Part shown: positions 33,424-43,700 of the stretch, piece by piece | Layout of the letters: the number at the start of each line of letters is the position of its first letter | Numbering within the stretch: position 1 is the first letter of the stretch | Origin: Youngiibacter multivorans | GTDB taxonomy: Bacteria; Bacillota; Clostridia; Clostridiales; Clostridiaceae | DNA length: 64,000 nt | Assembly (NCBI RefSeq): GCF_017873395.1 | Contig: NZ_JAGGKC010000001.1 | Location: 124,001 to 188,000 of the forward strand | Reading direction: 5' to 3' | Translations under genes and position numbers: made by a program | The notes under the pieces: generated by a model | The model's database searches: none | Told to the model about the DNA's origin: nothing | What the model saw: only the letters and a program-made list of their open reading frames with translations

Positions 33424-34578
33424 ATGAAAAACAGGAAAATGACAATCCTAATTGCATCAGCTTTGACATTTGTTGGAATGCTACTTTCAGCCTGCGGTTC
33501 GGACTCTAAAGCACCAACGACACCAACTTCAGCTAAGATGGATCTTACAGAATATGCTCTTTCGCTAGCTACACCACTTTCAGCTGAGGATGAGGCAATA
33601 TTCAAATCTCTTGAAGAACCGTCTAAGAATCCTGATAAAGTCGTATGGAGACATGGAAATGTCACTAATAATATGACTGACTCTCCAGCTGTGAGAGCAG
33701 ATCGAGCCTTTTTTATTGAACTCAAAAAAATACTTGGAGATAAAGTTGAGTTGCAGTTTTTCTTTGGTGGTAGTCTAGGAACATCTTCTGATCAGATTTT
33801 GGGAGGGCTCCAAGCAAAAAACTTTGAAAGTCAGTCATACAACGTAGGTGCAATGGCTGAGTACACTAATGCGTTCATGCCTCTGGATGTCATGTTTCTT
33901 GTTCCCGACTTAAAAACAGCATTAGAAGTAGTTAATGGTGAGCCTGGAGATATCATGAGACAGGAATGTATTGATGACACAGGACTTAATGTTCTATATA
34001 CACCTGCAATTGGTATGAGACATATCACTACTAAGAATAAGGCGATAACTAAAGTTTCTGATTTAAAAGGCTTAAAAATACGTGTACAGAATAATCCACT
34101 GCATCTTCTTGCATTTTCAAAGCTAGGCAGTGCACCAACTCCTATTGCATATGCAGAATTGTTTACTAGCTTGCAGCAGGGTGTAGTTGATGGACAAGAA
34201 AATCCAATTGCCAACATTTACGCTCAGAATTATGTTGAAGTCCAGAAAAATATGACACTTACCAATCATCTTTATACAGCAGGAGCCTTTATTGTAAATA
34301 ACGAATGGCTTCTTGAACAGACCCCAGAATTCCAGGAAGCGGTAAAAAAAGCGACTGCAGTTGCTGCGGCTTATTCTGGACCTGAACTTACAAAAACAGA
34401 GAATGGAATGCTTGATTATATCAAATCTCAGGGGATGATGGTTACAGAACTAGTTCCAGCAGAATATGATGAGTTCGTTAGGATTTCTAAAGAAACTTGG
34501 ACCGAAGCTTCAGCAAAAATTGGTGCTGATTACTTTAATAAAGTTGTGACTTCCATAGAAAAGATCACCAAGAAATAA
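33424..34578 (+). CDS. dctP: TRAP transporter solute-binding lipoprotein (DctP family)
   Basis: 384 residues. Lipoprotein signal with lipobox Leu-Ser-Ala-Cys, Cys24 being the lipid-bearing residue, then a Ser/Thr/Pro linker. The mature part has the DctP signature 'DLKGLKIRVQNNPLH' (Arg that binds the substrate carboxylate) and 'LFTSLQQGVVDGQENP'. It captures a carboxylic acid outside the membrane and passes it to DctQM. The dehydratases that flank it point to a sugar acid. AGAGGTG precedes the ATG. Confidence 0.93.
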   Translation: MKNRKMTILIASALTFVGMLLSACGSDSKAPTTPTSAKMDLTEYALSLATPLSAEDEAIFKSLEEPSKNPDKVVWRHGNVTNNMTDSPAVRADRAFFIELKKILGDKVELQFFFGGSLGTSSDQILGGLQAKNFESQSYNVGAMAEYTNAFMPLDVMFLVPDLKTALEVVNGEPGDIMRQECIDDTGLNVLYTPAIGMRHITTKNKAITKVSDLKGLKIRVQNNPLHLLAFSKLGSAPTPIAYAELFTSLQQGVVDGQENPIANIYAQNYVEVQKNMTLTNHLYTAGAFIVNNEWLLEQTPEFQEAVKKATAVAAAYSGPELTKTENGMLDYIKSQGMMVTELVPAEYDEFVRISKETWTEASAKIGADYFNKVVTSIEKITKK

Positions 34579-34593
34579 CAAATTAAGCAGCAT

Positions 34594-34625
34594 AGGCGAT
34601 AAATATCAATTTGATTTTATCGCCT
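34594..34625 (+). terminator. Intercistronic hairpin between dctP and dctQ
   Basis: AGGCGATAAA/TTTTATCGCCT, 10-bp perfect stem with an 11-nt loop. No U-run. Hairpins here usually make the binding protein more abundant than the membrane subunits through partial termination or mRNA protection. Confidence 0.65.
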
Positions 34626-34648
34626 CCTATATAAGGAGGGGGACATAA

Positions 34649-35152
34649 ATGAAAAAATTCTTCGATGAATTTGAAATTTACATTGGTGCATTTTGTCAGG
34701 GCTTAATGGTACTCATATTATTAGCGCAAGTTGTTTCCAGGTACATATTTAACAATGCATTTTCGTGGTCAGAAGAAACAGCGATAATACTTTTCATACT
34801 TTCGGTATATTTTGGCGCTACAGCTGCTATTAGAAGAAACCAGCACCTTAAGCTTGAAATTGTACTAGATAAGCTAAGTCCCAAAAACAGACTAAAGCTT
34901 GAAATATTTAACAATAGCTTGTTTGCTCTCTTTAATGTGATCATACTATTTGGCATCGTACCTATAGTACTTAGATTAAGGACCAATGGAACAGAAACCG
35001 CAGTAACAGGAATACCAAAGTGGTACATATACATTGTATTACCAATACTATTCGTATTAATGATAATCAGATTAATTCAAGACAGTGGAATAAAATTTAA
35101 GAAAATCAAGAATATTGATTCAAATGCTGATTCATTTGAACAAAATAACTAA
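34649..35152 (+). CDS. dctQ: TRAP transporter small permease (DctQ family)
   Basis: 167 residues, four predicted membrane helices, with the DctQ-typical 'LLAQVVSRYIFNNAFSWSEETAIILFI' segment. It forms the membrane complex with DctM for Na+- or H+-coupled uptake. AAGGAGG lies 11 nt before the ATG; the dctM start follows 13 nt after its stop. Confidence 0.92.
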   Translation: MKKFFDEFEIYIGAFCQGLMVLILLAQVVSRYIFNNAFSWSEETAIILFILSVYFGATAAIRRNQHLKLEIVLDKLSPKNRLKLEIFNNSLFALFNVIILFGIVPIVLRLRTNGTETAVTGIPKWYIYIVLPILFVLMIIRLIQDSGIKFKKIKNIDSNADSFEQNN

Positions 35153-35164
35153 GGGGGGATTACT

Positions 35165-36448
35165 ATGGCGACCGCAGTATTATTTATAGTAGCTTTTACA
35201 CTTCTAGCTATTGGTGTACCAGTAGGAATCTCTCTTGGACTTGGTATGATAGCGATAGTATTTGGTTTTGGCACTACAAACTTAGGGTTTTTGGCACAAT
35301 CCATGTATTCCGGATTTGAGTCACTGCCTCTGACTGCTATTCCTTGCTTCATGCTTGCAGGTGCTGTTATGGAAACAGGAGGCCTATCGAAAAGGCTAGT
35401 AAACGTCGCGGAAAAAATGGTTGGCCATACTACTGGAGGCCTCGGAACCGTAACTGTAATAGCATGTCTTTTTTTTGGGGCAATTTCAGGTTCAGGCCCT
35501 GCAACAGTTGCAGCAATAGGTGGAATAATGATTCCTTATATGGTTAAAGCTGGGTATGACAGAACCTATTCGACCGGTCTGTCAGCAGTTGCAGGTGGAC
35601 TTGGAATTATTATGCCACCTAGTATACCTTTGGTAATATATGGAGTAGCAACAAACACTTCTATCGGTGATCTTTTCTTAGCAGGAATAGGTCCAGCATT
35701 CTTAGTTGGCTTTATGCTAGTTTTAGTTAATATATTTCTTTCCAATAAGGCTGGATACTTAGGAAATGGTATACCATTCAAACTTAAAGAAATGGGTAAA
35801 GCAATCTGGGATGCTAAATGGGCATTACTTATGCCAGGAATCATACTAGGAGGAATATACGGTGGCATATTCACACCAACTGAAGCTGCTGTAGTTGCTA
35901 CTGCTTATGGAATTCTTGTAGGAATATATGGTTATAAAGAACTTAAGTGGAATGATATTATTCCAATGCTTATCAAGAACACCTCGTTTGTTGGAGGAAT
36001 ACTTCTTACATTTGCTCCTGCCGCTGCTCTTGGTGCTGTATTGGCACTGCTTGGAGTACCACGTGCACTCACAACAATGCTATTCGCTCTATCAACCAAT
36101 AAGATAGTAATACTCTTAATTGTCAATGTATTCCTTGTATTTGTTGGAATGATAGTTGATACAACAGCTGCAAACATAATATTCTCTCCAATTCTCCTAA
36201 CAGCATTGAGACCTTATGGAGTTGATCCGGTTCACTTTGGACTGCTTATGACAATCAACCTGGCAATTGGATTTGTCACACCACCTGTCGCCGGTAACTT
36301 ATTTGTTGCATCTGGTATGACTGGGATTCCAATGGATAAGATTGTTAAGAAAGCATTGCCTTTCATTGTCGCGATGTTTGTTGCACTACTGATAGTCACA
36401 TATATTCCGGCAACATCAATAGGTATATTGCAATTACTAGGTAGATAG
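35165..36448 (+). CDS. dctM: TRAP transporter large permease (DctM family)
   Basis: 427 residues, about 12 membrane helices. Family marks include 'VGISLGLGMIAIVF', 'PCFMLAGAVMETGGLSKRLV', 'GAISGSGPATVAAIGGIMIP', 'GGLGIIMPPSIPLVIYG' and 'FVTPPVAGNLFVASGMTG'. It is the transport channel of the tripartite system. It precedes the two paralogous dehydratases by 22 nt, so uptake and first catabolic step are cotranscribed. Confidence 0.95.
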   Translation: MATAVLFIVAFTLLAIGVPVGISLGLGMIAIVFGFGTTNLGFLAQSMYSGFESLPLTAIPCFMLAGAVMETGGLSKRLVNVAEKMVGHTTGGLGTVTVIACLFFGAISGSGPATVAAIGGIMIPYMVKAGYDRTYSTGLSAVAGGLGIIMPPSIPLVIYGVATNTSIGDLFLAGIGPAFLVGFMLVLVNIFLSNKAGYLGNGIPFKLKEMGKAIWDAKWALLMPGIILGGIYGGIFTPTEAAVVATAYGILVGIYGYKELKWNDIIPMLIKNTSFVGGILLTFAPAAALGAVLALLGVPRALTTMLFALSTNKIVILLIVNVFLVFVGMIVDTTAANIIFSPILLTALRPYGVDPVHFGLLMTINLAIGFVTPPVAGNLFVASGMTGIPMDKIVKKALPFIVAMFVALLIVTYIPATSIGILQLLGR

Positions 36449-36469
36449 AAAACTAGAGGGGTGAAATAA

Positions 36470-37657
36470 ATGAAAATTGTAAGTGTTGATGTAATCAAAG
36501 CTCCAACTAAAGATTCCGATAGCGGTTACAAATGGAATCCTGTATTTGTGAAGATAAATACAGATGCTGGTATTAGCGGAATAGGTGAAGTTGGATTGGC
36601 GTACGCTAACGCTAGTCAGGCTGGATTTGGTATGGTCGTTGATTTTGCCGAATTAATAATTGGAATGGATCCTATGAACATCGAACAGATATGGAATAAG
36701 TTGCATAGGACTACATTTTGGGGAATGGGTGGCGGAACAGTAATCTTTTCAGGGATGAGTGCCATTGATATTGCACTTTGGGACATAAAAGGCAAGGCTC
36801 TGGGTGTCCCCGTATATCAGCTCCTGGGCGGTAAAACAAACAGTAAACTAAGAACTTATGCCAGCCAGATACAGTTCGGTTGGGGAAAGCAGAGTAAAAA
36901 CCTCATACAACCTGAAGAGTATGCTCAGGCAGCAAGAGATGCCATTGCAGATGGATACAATTGCATAAAGGTTGATCCAATTGGATATGATCTTGAAGGC
37001 AAGTGGATGGGTTGGAGTAATTATGGACTTCTTGAAAACAAGCAGTTAAAGATTGCTGTTGAAAGAGTCGCAGCCATCAGAGAAGCAGGTGGTCCTGACT
37101 TAGATATAATAATTGAACTTCACTCACTTACAGATACAAATACTGCTATTCAACTTGGAAGGGAGCTTGAAAAATTTAGATGCTTCTATTATGAGGAGCC
37201 AACACAGCCGCTAAACTCGAGCTTATTCAAGGAAATCAACCGGGAAGTTAAAATCCCACTGGCAACAGGCGAGAGATCATATAGCAGATGGGGATTTAGA
37301 CCGTTTTTTGAAGATAGGTCAATATCAATAATACAGCCAGATCTGTGCAATACAGGAGGAATTTCTGAAGGAAAGAAAATTTGTGATATGGCTCATGTAT
37401 ACGATATCGGAGTCCAAATCCACGTTTGTGGTGGACCTGTATCTACAGCAGCTGCATTGCAATTGGAGGCGGTTATACCTAACTTCGTAATTCATGAACA
37501 TCACCAGATGGCACTTGTTGAAGACAATATTCAACTATGCAATTACGATTATCAGCCCAAGAATGGATACTATGAGATTCCTGACAGACCAGGTATAGGG
37601 CAAGAACTTTCAGAGTACACCATGAAAAAATCTCCAATGATAGTAACAGTAAAGTAA
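36470..37657 (+). CDS. Enolase-superfamily acid-sugar dehydratase 2
   Basis: 395 residues with the same layout as the enzyme at 32196. Metal ligands in 'IIIELHS', 'YYEEPTQ' and 'ATGERSYSR'; catalytic His candidates in 'ELH' and 'VQIHVCGG'. A 'CIKVDPIGYD' strand carries the Lys of the barrel. Differs from dehydratase 1 in having Leu for Asn before the first catalytic His, which may change substrate specificity. Very similar to the next gene (37690) and probably its duplicate. Confidence 0.88.
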   Translation: MKIVSVDVIKAPTKDSDSGYKWNPVFVKINTDAGISGIGEVGLAYANASQAGFGMVVDFAELIIGMDPMNIEQIWNKLHRTTFWGMGGGTVIFSGMSAIDIALWDIKGKALGVPVYQLLGGKTNSKLRTYASQIQFGWGKQSKNLIQPEEYAQAARDAIADGYNCIKVDPIGYDLEGKWMGWSNYGLLENKQLKIAVERVAAIREAGGPDLDIIIELHSLTDTNTAIQLGRELEKFRCFYYEEPTQPLNSSLFKEINREVKIPLATGERSYSRWGFRPFFEDRSISIIQPDLCNTGGISEGKKICDMAHVYDIGVQIHVCGGPVSTAAALQLEAVIPNFVIHEHHQMALVEDNIQLCNYDYQPKNGYYEIPDRPGIGQELSEYTMKKSPMIVTVK

Positions 37658-37689
37658 TAATATACAATATAAAAAGGAGTTGTAGAGTT

Positions 37690-38877
37690 ATGAAAATTAC
37701 AAGTGTTGATGTCATCAAATCAAATGGAGGTGCTTCATCAGTTAAGGGTGCACATTGGAACCCAGTTTTCTGCAGAATCAATACTGATGAAGGAATAAGT
37801 GGTTTCGGTGAGGCTGGAGTTGCTTACACCTGTGGTACTGAAGCAGCATTTGGCATGATCAAGGATTTTGCTGAACTTATTATTGGCATGGACCCTATGA
37901 ATATTGAAGCGATTTGGTATAAGCTTCAGAGAACAACTTTCTGGGGAATGGGCGGTGGAACAATAATTTTTTCTGGAATGAGCGCTATAGACATAGCACT
38001 TTGGGATATCAAAGGTAAAAAACTTGGAGTTCCTGTCTATCAGCTACTTGGTGGCAAGACAAACACTAAGCTTAGAGCATATGCTAGTCAGATACAGTTT
38101 GACTGGGGCAAAGAATGCAGACCGCTTTCAAAGCCTGAAGACTATGCAGAGGCTGCAAAAAAAGCAATGGCTGAAGGCTATACTTGTGTAAAGGTAGATC
38201 CAGTTGGATTTGACGAAGAGGGAGTATGGATGAGCTGGAGCAACTACGGACTTCTTGAGAATAAGCAGTTGAAAGTTGCTGTTGATAGAATCGCAGCTAT
38301 CCGTGAGGCGTGTGGTCCAGATCTTGATATTATTATCGAACTACATTCACTTACAGATACAAATACAGCCATACAGCTTGGTAGAGAATTAGAGAAGTAT
38401 AGGTGCTTCTACTATGAAGAGCCTACACAGCCACTTAATTCAGATCTGTTTAAAGAGATATCAAATAATGTAAAGATACCAATGGCAAGTGGTGAGAGAA
38501 TATACACAAGATGGGGATATAGACCATTCTTTGAGGATAGATCCTTAGCTATAATACAGCCAGACCTATGCAATACCGGTGGAATAACTGAAGGTAAAAA
38601 GATTTGTGATATGGCCCATACATATGATATAGGAGTTCAACTTCATATCTGTGGAGGTCCGATAACTATTGCTGCAGCCTTACAGCTTGAAGCAGTAATA
38701 CCTAATTTTGTAATTCATGAACATCACCAGTCTGCTTTGATGGATGAAAATATAAAGCTGTGCAAGTATGATTATCAGCCAGTAAATGGATACTATGAAG
38801 TTCCAGAGCTACCTGGTATAGGTAATGAACTTACAGACGAAGCAATTGCAAATGCTGAGGTATATACCGTAAAATAA
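37690..38877 (+). CDS. Enolase-superfamily acid-sugar dehydratase 3
   Basis: 395 residues, closely similar to dehydratase 2 across its length ('CVKVDPVGFDEEGVWMSWSNYGLLENKQLK', shared metal and His motifs 'IIIELHS', 'YYEEPTQ', 'SGERIYTR', 'VQLHICGG'). AAAAGGAG lies 12 nt before the ATG. Last gene of the operon, closed by the terminator at 38930. No 2-keto-3-deoxy-acid kinase or aldolase is linked in the window, so later steps must be encoded elsewhere. Confidence 0.88.
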   Translation: MKITSVDVIKSNGGASSVKGAHWNPVFCRINTDEGISGFGEAGVAYTCGTEAAFGMIKDFAELIIGMDPMNIEAIWYKLQRTTFWGMGGGTIIFSGMSAIDIALWDIKGKKLGVPVYQLLGGKTNTKLRAYASQIQFDWGKECRPLSKPEDYAEAAKKAMAEGYTCVKVDPVGFDEEGVWMSWSNYGLLENKQLKVAVDRIAAIREACGPDLDIIIELHSLTDTNTAIQLGRELEKYRCFYYEEPTQPLNSDLFKEISNNVKIPMASGERIYTRWGYRPFFEDRSLAIIQPDLCNTGGITEGKKICDMAHTYDIGVQLHICGGPITIAAALQLEAVIPNFVIHEHHQSALMDENIKLCKYDYQPVNGYYEVPELPGIGNELTDEAIANAEVYTVK

Positions 38878-38929
38878 CCCATTATCATAACAACATTGGT
38901 CAGCTTAGTAAGCTGACAGTATGCAACAT

Positions 38930-38978
38930 AATGTACCTGTGAAGTAACTCTGAAATTTACTTTACATGGTACATTTTG
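38930..38978 (+). terminator. Terminator of the dehydratase/TRAP operon
   Basis: AATGTACC-TGTGAAGTAA pairs with TTACTTTACATGGTACATT (one bulge), followed by TTTGC. A smaller perfect hairpin GTCAGCTTA/TAAGCTGAC precedes it at 38899-38917. Confidence 0.75.
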
Positions 38979-39030
38979 CATTCAAGTAAGTAGTGGTTTT
39001 CGTATGAATAACCTAGTATGCATGCTAATA

Positions 39031-39144
39031 TTCTCTTTCTGGAAACACTATCTCCTGGATTTCACTATTCTGCCAGTCCTTACCAAGAAGGTTCTGTATA
39101 CTCCCCTCGTGTCGGTATTTTGGATCTGCTGTTATTACGGGATG
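39031..39144 (-). pseudogene. Fragment of an acetylesterase-like gene
   Basis: About 110 nt nearly identical to 8222-8335 inside the esterase gene ('TGCCAGTCCTTACCAAGAAG' is unchanged), in the same minus orientation. Both flanks are unrelated to the esterase. It is a stray piece of a duplicated gene, with no coding capacity. Confidence 0.75.
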
Positions 39145-39357
39145 TAAATGACTTTTGATTTTGAATGTAAAAGTTTAAATAGAACTATTGACGAAGGATT
39201 TTATGAATGCTATATTGAAGATGGTTCAAAAATAAGGAAACATGTATAAAATAAAATCAAGCAAATAAAATGCTGATTTTAGTACGGTTTATCTTATAAG
39301 AGTTTTCTGAAAGATGTACAATTCATATTTAATGAATTAATCTTTCAAATGCCATAA

Positions 39358-40770
<1,413 letters not shown>

Positions 40771-40802
40771 TATACTTATCAAATATCAGTAAAATCGGAA
40801 TT

Positions 40803-40840
40803 GCACAGTGGAACATTGCATGTTCTGCTGTGCTTTTTTA
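40803..40840 (+). terminator. Terminator of frlA
   Basis: GCACAGTGGAACA and TGTTCTGCTGTGC pair with two internal mismatches, followed by TTTTTT. Clear rho-independent terminator. Confidence 0.85.
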
Positions 40841-40905
40841 TTGGAAGGATCAATAAAGTGGCCATGTTTCATGAAAGCTTGTATAGAAATGGCCATCCAG
40901 AAAAA

Positions 40906-40929
40906 AAGTATGATATACTTTTAATATGA
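40906..40929. promoter_or_regulatory. Palindrome and promoter-like block upstream of the GntR pair
   Basis: AAGTATGATATACTT is a perfect 6-3-6 palindrome (40906-40920) overlapping TATACTTTTAATAT. Nearly the same TATACTTTAATAT block recurs at 46272-46284 before the btpA-like gene, so both may be read by one of the encoded GntR proteins. Confidence 0.5.
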
Positions 40930-40950
40930 TATTGGAAAGAAGGTAGGCAA

Positions 40951-41700
40951 ATGGAAGAGCTGGGAAAAAGCAAATCAAGAAATGAGGCTCAGGAAGAACT
41001 GGAGTATTATATAAAAGTAAATCACCTTGAAGCACATGATAAGTTACCATCAGAGCGTGAACTAAGCGAACTGTTCAATATTAACAGATCTACCTTGAGG
41101 GCGGCCATTATTAGAATGATTGATGAAGGGAAGCTGTATAAGGTAACAGGATCAGGTAATTTTGTGCAGGAACCCAAAATAGTCAGGAATCTTAACAACC
41201 TTGATTCACTTACAGAACTTGTGAAAGGATTTGGTAAGGAGATTTCAAGTAAAGTTATTCATGCTTCTGTAATTGAAGCAAATAAGCAGATCATGAAAAA
41301 GCTGAAGCTGCCTTTGGGGACAAAGGTATTTCAGATGCTTAGGGTGAGACTTATTGATAATGAGCCATTTGCCCTTGAAACGAGCTTTATAGAATATCAG
41401 CGTTTTGAGGGAATTGATAAGTATGATTTTGAGGAAGTCTCATTATACAAAACGCTCAAGGATGTATATGGAGTTGATATTGTAAAGGGGCAGGAAAAAC
41501 TAACATTAACCTATGCAACAGAGGAAGAGGCAGAGCTGCTATCAGTTACTTATGAATCCCCGCTTTTCTTCATCAGCGGAACGGCAGAAGACAAAGAAGA
41601 CCGGCCTGTTGAGTACTTCAGATCAGTCGTACGGCCAGACAAGATGAAGTTCTCGAGTATACTTGTGAAAAAGAGTCAGGAGGAAATGCAGAATGGATGA
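40951..41700 (+). CDS. GntR/HutC-family regulator (UTRA domain) 1
   Basis: 249 residues. Winged helix at about 15-75 ('LPSERELSELFNINRSTLRAAIIRM') and UTRA sugar-phosphate-sensing domain ('LKLPLGTKVFQMLRVRLIDNEPFALETSFI', 'YESPLFFISGTAEDKEDRPVEYF'). Relatives such as FrlR of E. coli and NagR sense phosphorylated sugars or amino sugars. GAAAGAAGG lies before the ATG. Its stop overlaps the next gntR by 8 nt (ATGGATGA), so the pair is translationally coupled. Confidence 0.9.
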   Translation: MEELGKSKSRNEAQEELEYYIKVNHLEAHDKLPSERELSELFNINRSTLRAAIIRMIDEGKLYKVTGSGNFVQEPKIVRNLNNLDSLTELVKGFGKEISSKVIHASVIEANKQIMKKLKLPLGTKVFQMLRVRLIDNEPFALETSFIEYQRFEGIDKYDFEEVSLYKTLKDVYGVDIVKGQEKLTLTYATEEEAELLSVTYESPLFFISGTAEDKEDRPVEYFRSVVRPDKMKFSSILVKKSQEEMQNG

Positions 41701-42421
41701 GAAGGAGATTACTTATTCGTCTCCAATATACCTACAGCTCAGAGAAGTGATAAGAACTAAAATTGAAGAGGGTGAATATCAGCCGGGAATGGCGATTCCT
41801 TCGGAAAATGAACTTGCAGATACCTATGGAATCAACCGGATGACGGTGAGAAGCGCGATTGAAGCTTTGATCAAGGAAGGTCTTCTGAGGTCAGTTCAAG
41901 GGAAAGGAATTTTTGTCGTAGGAAAGATTTATCAAAGGAATCTGGATATACTGGAAGGGTTCACCCAGGTGATGAAATCCAAAAATGCGAATCCGAAATT
42001 TAAGATACTTCAGAAGAATGCAAGGCCAGCAGGGAAACTTTTTGCGGATCTTTTCGGTATCCAGGAAGAAGATCAGATAAATTATATCCGTCGTACGTGT
42101 TATAACAACACTGAACCAGTTTCGATTGAAGAACTCTTTATTCCAGAATATTTAGTTCCCAAGTTCCACGGAATTGATTTAACTGTTTTCTCAATATATG
42201 AAATCTATGAGTTCTATGGAATTAATCTGGTGAAAGCAATACAGACATTGGACATTACAAAATTGAACCAGCGGGATGCCAAGATTCTTGAAGAGGAAGA
42301 GGATGCTCCGGTACTTTTATTTGAATGTACTAGCTATGATGATCGGGGGCGGATTATTGAGTTTACAAGAAGTTATACCCGTAGCGGAAAGAGTGACTAT
42401 AGTGTAGATTTTCGAATCTAG
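41693..42421 (+). CDS. GntR/HutC-family regulator (UTRA domain) 2
   Basis: 242 residues, same architecture as its upstream partner but only distantly similar: 'IPSENELADTYGINRMTVRSAIEALI' helix-turn-helix, UTRA with 'FGIQEEDQINYIRRTCYNNTEPVSIEELFIPEYL'. AGGAGG lies inside the end of gntR 1. Two coupled UTRA regulators are unusual; they may form heterodimers or control separate parts of the frl region. Confidence 0.9.
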   Translation: MDEKEITYSSPIYLQLREVIRTKIEEGEYQPGMAIPSENELADTYGINRMTVRSAIEALIKEGLLRSVQGKGIFVVGKIYQRNLDILEGFTQVMKSKNANPKFKILQKNARPAGKLFADLFGIQEEDQINYIRRTCYNNTEPVSIEELFIPEYLVPKFHGIDLTVFSIYEIYEFYGINLVKAIQTLDITKLNQRDAKILEEEEDAPVLLFECTSYDDRGRIIEFTRSYTRSGKSDYSVDFRI

Positions 42422-42423
42422 GA

Positions 42424-42447
42424 ACAGGCCTGGATTACCAGGCTTGT
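42424..42447 (+). terminator. Hairpin after the GntR pair
   Basis: ACAGGCCTGG/CCAGGCTTGT, 10-bp stem with one mismatch and a 4-nt ATTA loop, followed by TTTA. Weak terminator that may allow read-through to frlB. Confidence 0.6.
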
Positions 42448-42460
42448 TTAATCCCAGCAG

Positions 42461-42530
42461 TGGTACAATAATTGATAAACTTGTTGATTAGGGCAAGTGT
42501 TTATGGTAGTATGTTTTTGTGGTACAAAAA
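42461..42530 (+). promoter_or_regulatory. frlB promoter region with repeated TGGTACAA
   Basis: TGGTACAAT at 42461-42469 is a TGn extended -10 candidate; TGGTACAA occurs again at 42520-42527, 36 nt before frlB. The repeated element may be a promoter duplicate or a GntR half-site pair. Confidence 0.4.
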
Positions 42531-42562
42531 TAAATTAAAATGTATAGCATCAGGAGGGAATC

Positions 42563-43561
42563 ATGTTAAAGTTTGATGAAAATTGGTGGTTTGAAAGTTT
42601 TAAAGGGGCATTGGAAAAGCGTCAGGAGATTGAAAATATAGTGGATAAAGTCACCGAAGAAGGGTATGATAATATTTTCTTTCTGGGGATCGGGGGCACG
42701 TATGCTTCCAGTATGCAGGTAGTGCAGCATGTTAAAGAATTCAGTGCCATGCCTACTTTTGTTGAACATGCTGCTGAATATATGACAACGGGTAATAGAG
42801 CGCTAACCAAGAACTCTGTTGTTGTGTTTTCTTCTGTCAGTGGAACAACAGAAGAGGTTCTTGTTGCGCTCAAGTATATTAAAGAAAATGTTGGCGCTAG
42901 AATCATAGGATTTATAGACAAAGAAAACACGCCAATGGGAGATCTTGCTGATTATGTGGTAATCTATCCGATGAATGAACAGCTGAAGTTCTTCATGCTT
43001 GCCGACAGATTTATGTGGCATCGAGGAGATTTTGAGGATTATGAGGCTCTATATAAAGAGCTGGATGCACATTTGCCTGCCGCTCTTGTAGATGTTGAAA
43101 AACGTGCTGATGAGTTTGGAAAAGCCTTTGCTGAGAAGCATCATAAAGACGAAATGCACTATTTTGTTGGCGCAGGAAATCAGATGGGGGCTACATATTC
43201 TTATGCTATGTGTTATTGGGAAGAACAGCACTGGATTAGGACAAAGTCTATTCATGCCGCGGAATTTCTGCATGGCACACTGGAAATTATAGACAGAGAT
43301 ACCAATGTTACTTTGTTTTTAGGAGAAGACAGCCAGAGACCTCTTGCTGAAAGGGTCAAAGCTTTCCTTCCTAGGATTTGCGGAAACTGCACCTTTATTG
43401 ACACTAAAGATTATCCGCTTGAAGGAATCAGCCAGCGCTTCAGAGGACATATTTCCCATCTGGTGATGATGGCAGTAAATAGAAGAATTGATGCGCATCT
43501 TGAGAAGATCAACTGCCATCCTATAGAAATAAGAAGGTACTACAGAAAACTTAATTACTAA
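42563..43561 (+). CDS. frlB: Fructoselysine-6-phosphate deglycase-like SIS-domain protein FrlB
   Basis: 332 residues with two SIS domains ('NIFFLGIGGTYASSMQV', 'VVVFSSVSGTTEEVLVAL'; second domain 'MHYFVGAGNQMGATYSYAMC'). The 'HAAEFLHGTLEIID' active-site segment and the C-terminus 'PIEIRRYYRKLNY' parallel E. coli FrlB ('...ERRYYGGLVEY'). FrlB splits fructoselysine 6-phosphate into lysine and glucose 6-phosphate; related deglycases act on other 6-phospho-fructosyl amino acids. AGGAGGG precedes the ATG. Substrate side chain cannot be read from the sequence. Confidence 0.88.
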   Translation: MLKFDENWWFESFKGALEKRQEIENIVDKVTEEGYDNIFFLGIGGTYASSMQVVQHVKEFSAMPTFVEHAAEYMTTGNRALTKNSVVVFSSVSGTTEEVLVALKYIKENVGARIIGFIDKENTPMGDLADYVVIYPMNEQLKFFMLADRFMWHRGDFEDYEALYKELDAHLPAALVDVEKRADEFGKAFAEKHHKDEMHYFVGAGNQMGATYSYAMCYWEEQHWIRTKSIHAAEFLHGTLEIIDRDTNVTLFLGEDSQRPLAERVKAFLPRICGNCTFIDTKDYPLEGISQRFRGHISHLVMMAVNRRIDAHLEKINCHPIEIRRYYRKLNY

Positions 43562-43604
43562 GAAAGCGAAATACAAACATTACTGATAAAATCTATATAA
43601 TGAT

Positions 43605-43639
43605 GTCATAAAGAACTGCAGGAAGCAGTTCTTTATGAC
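43605..43639 (+). terminator. Perfect 15-bp intercistronic hairpin
   Basis: GTCATAAAGAACTGC (43605-43619) pairs perfectly with GCAGTTCTTTATGAC (43625-43639), loop 5 nt, no U-run. It separates frlB from frlD and may be a partial terminator, an RNase site or a protein-binding site. Confidence 0.6.
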
Positions 43640-43700
43640 TCTAACAGTTTGTATGGATGATACATTAAAGTATTTGAAAGTAGTTAAATGGGGGAAAGAA

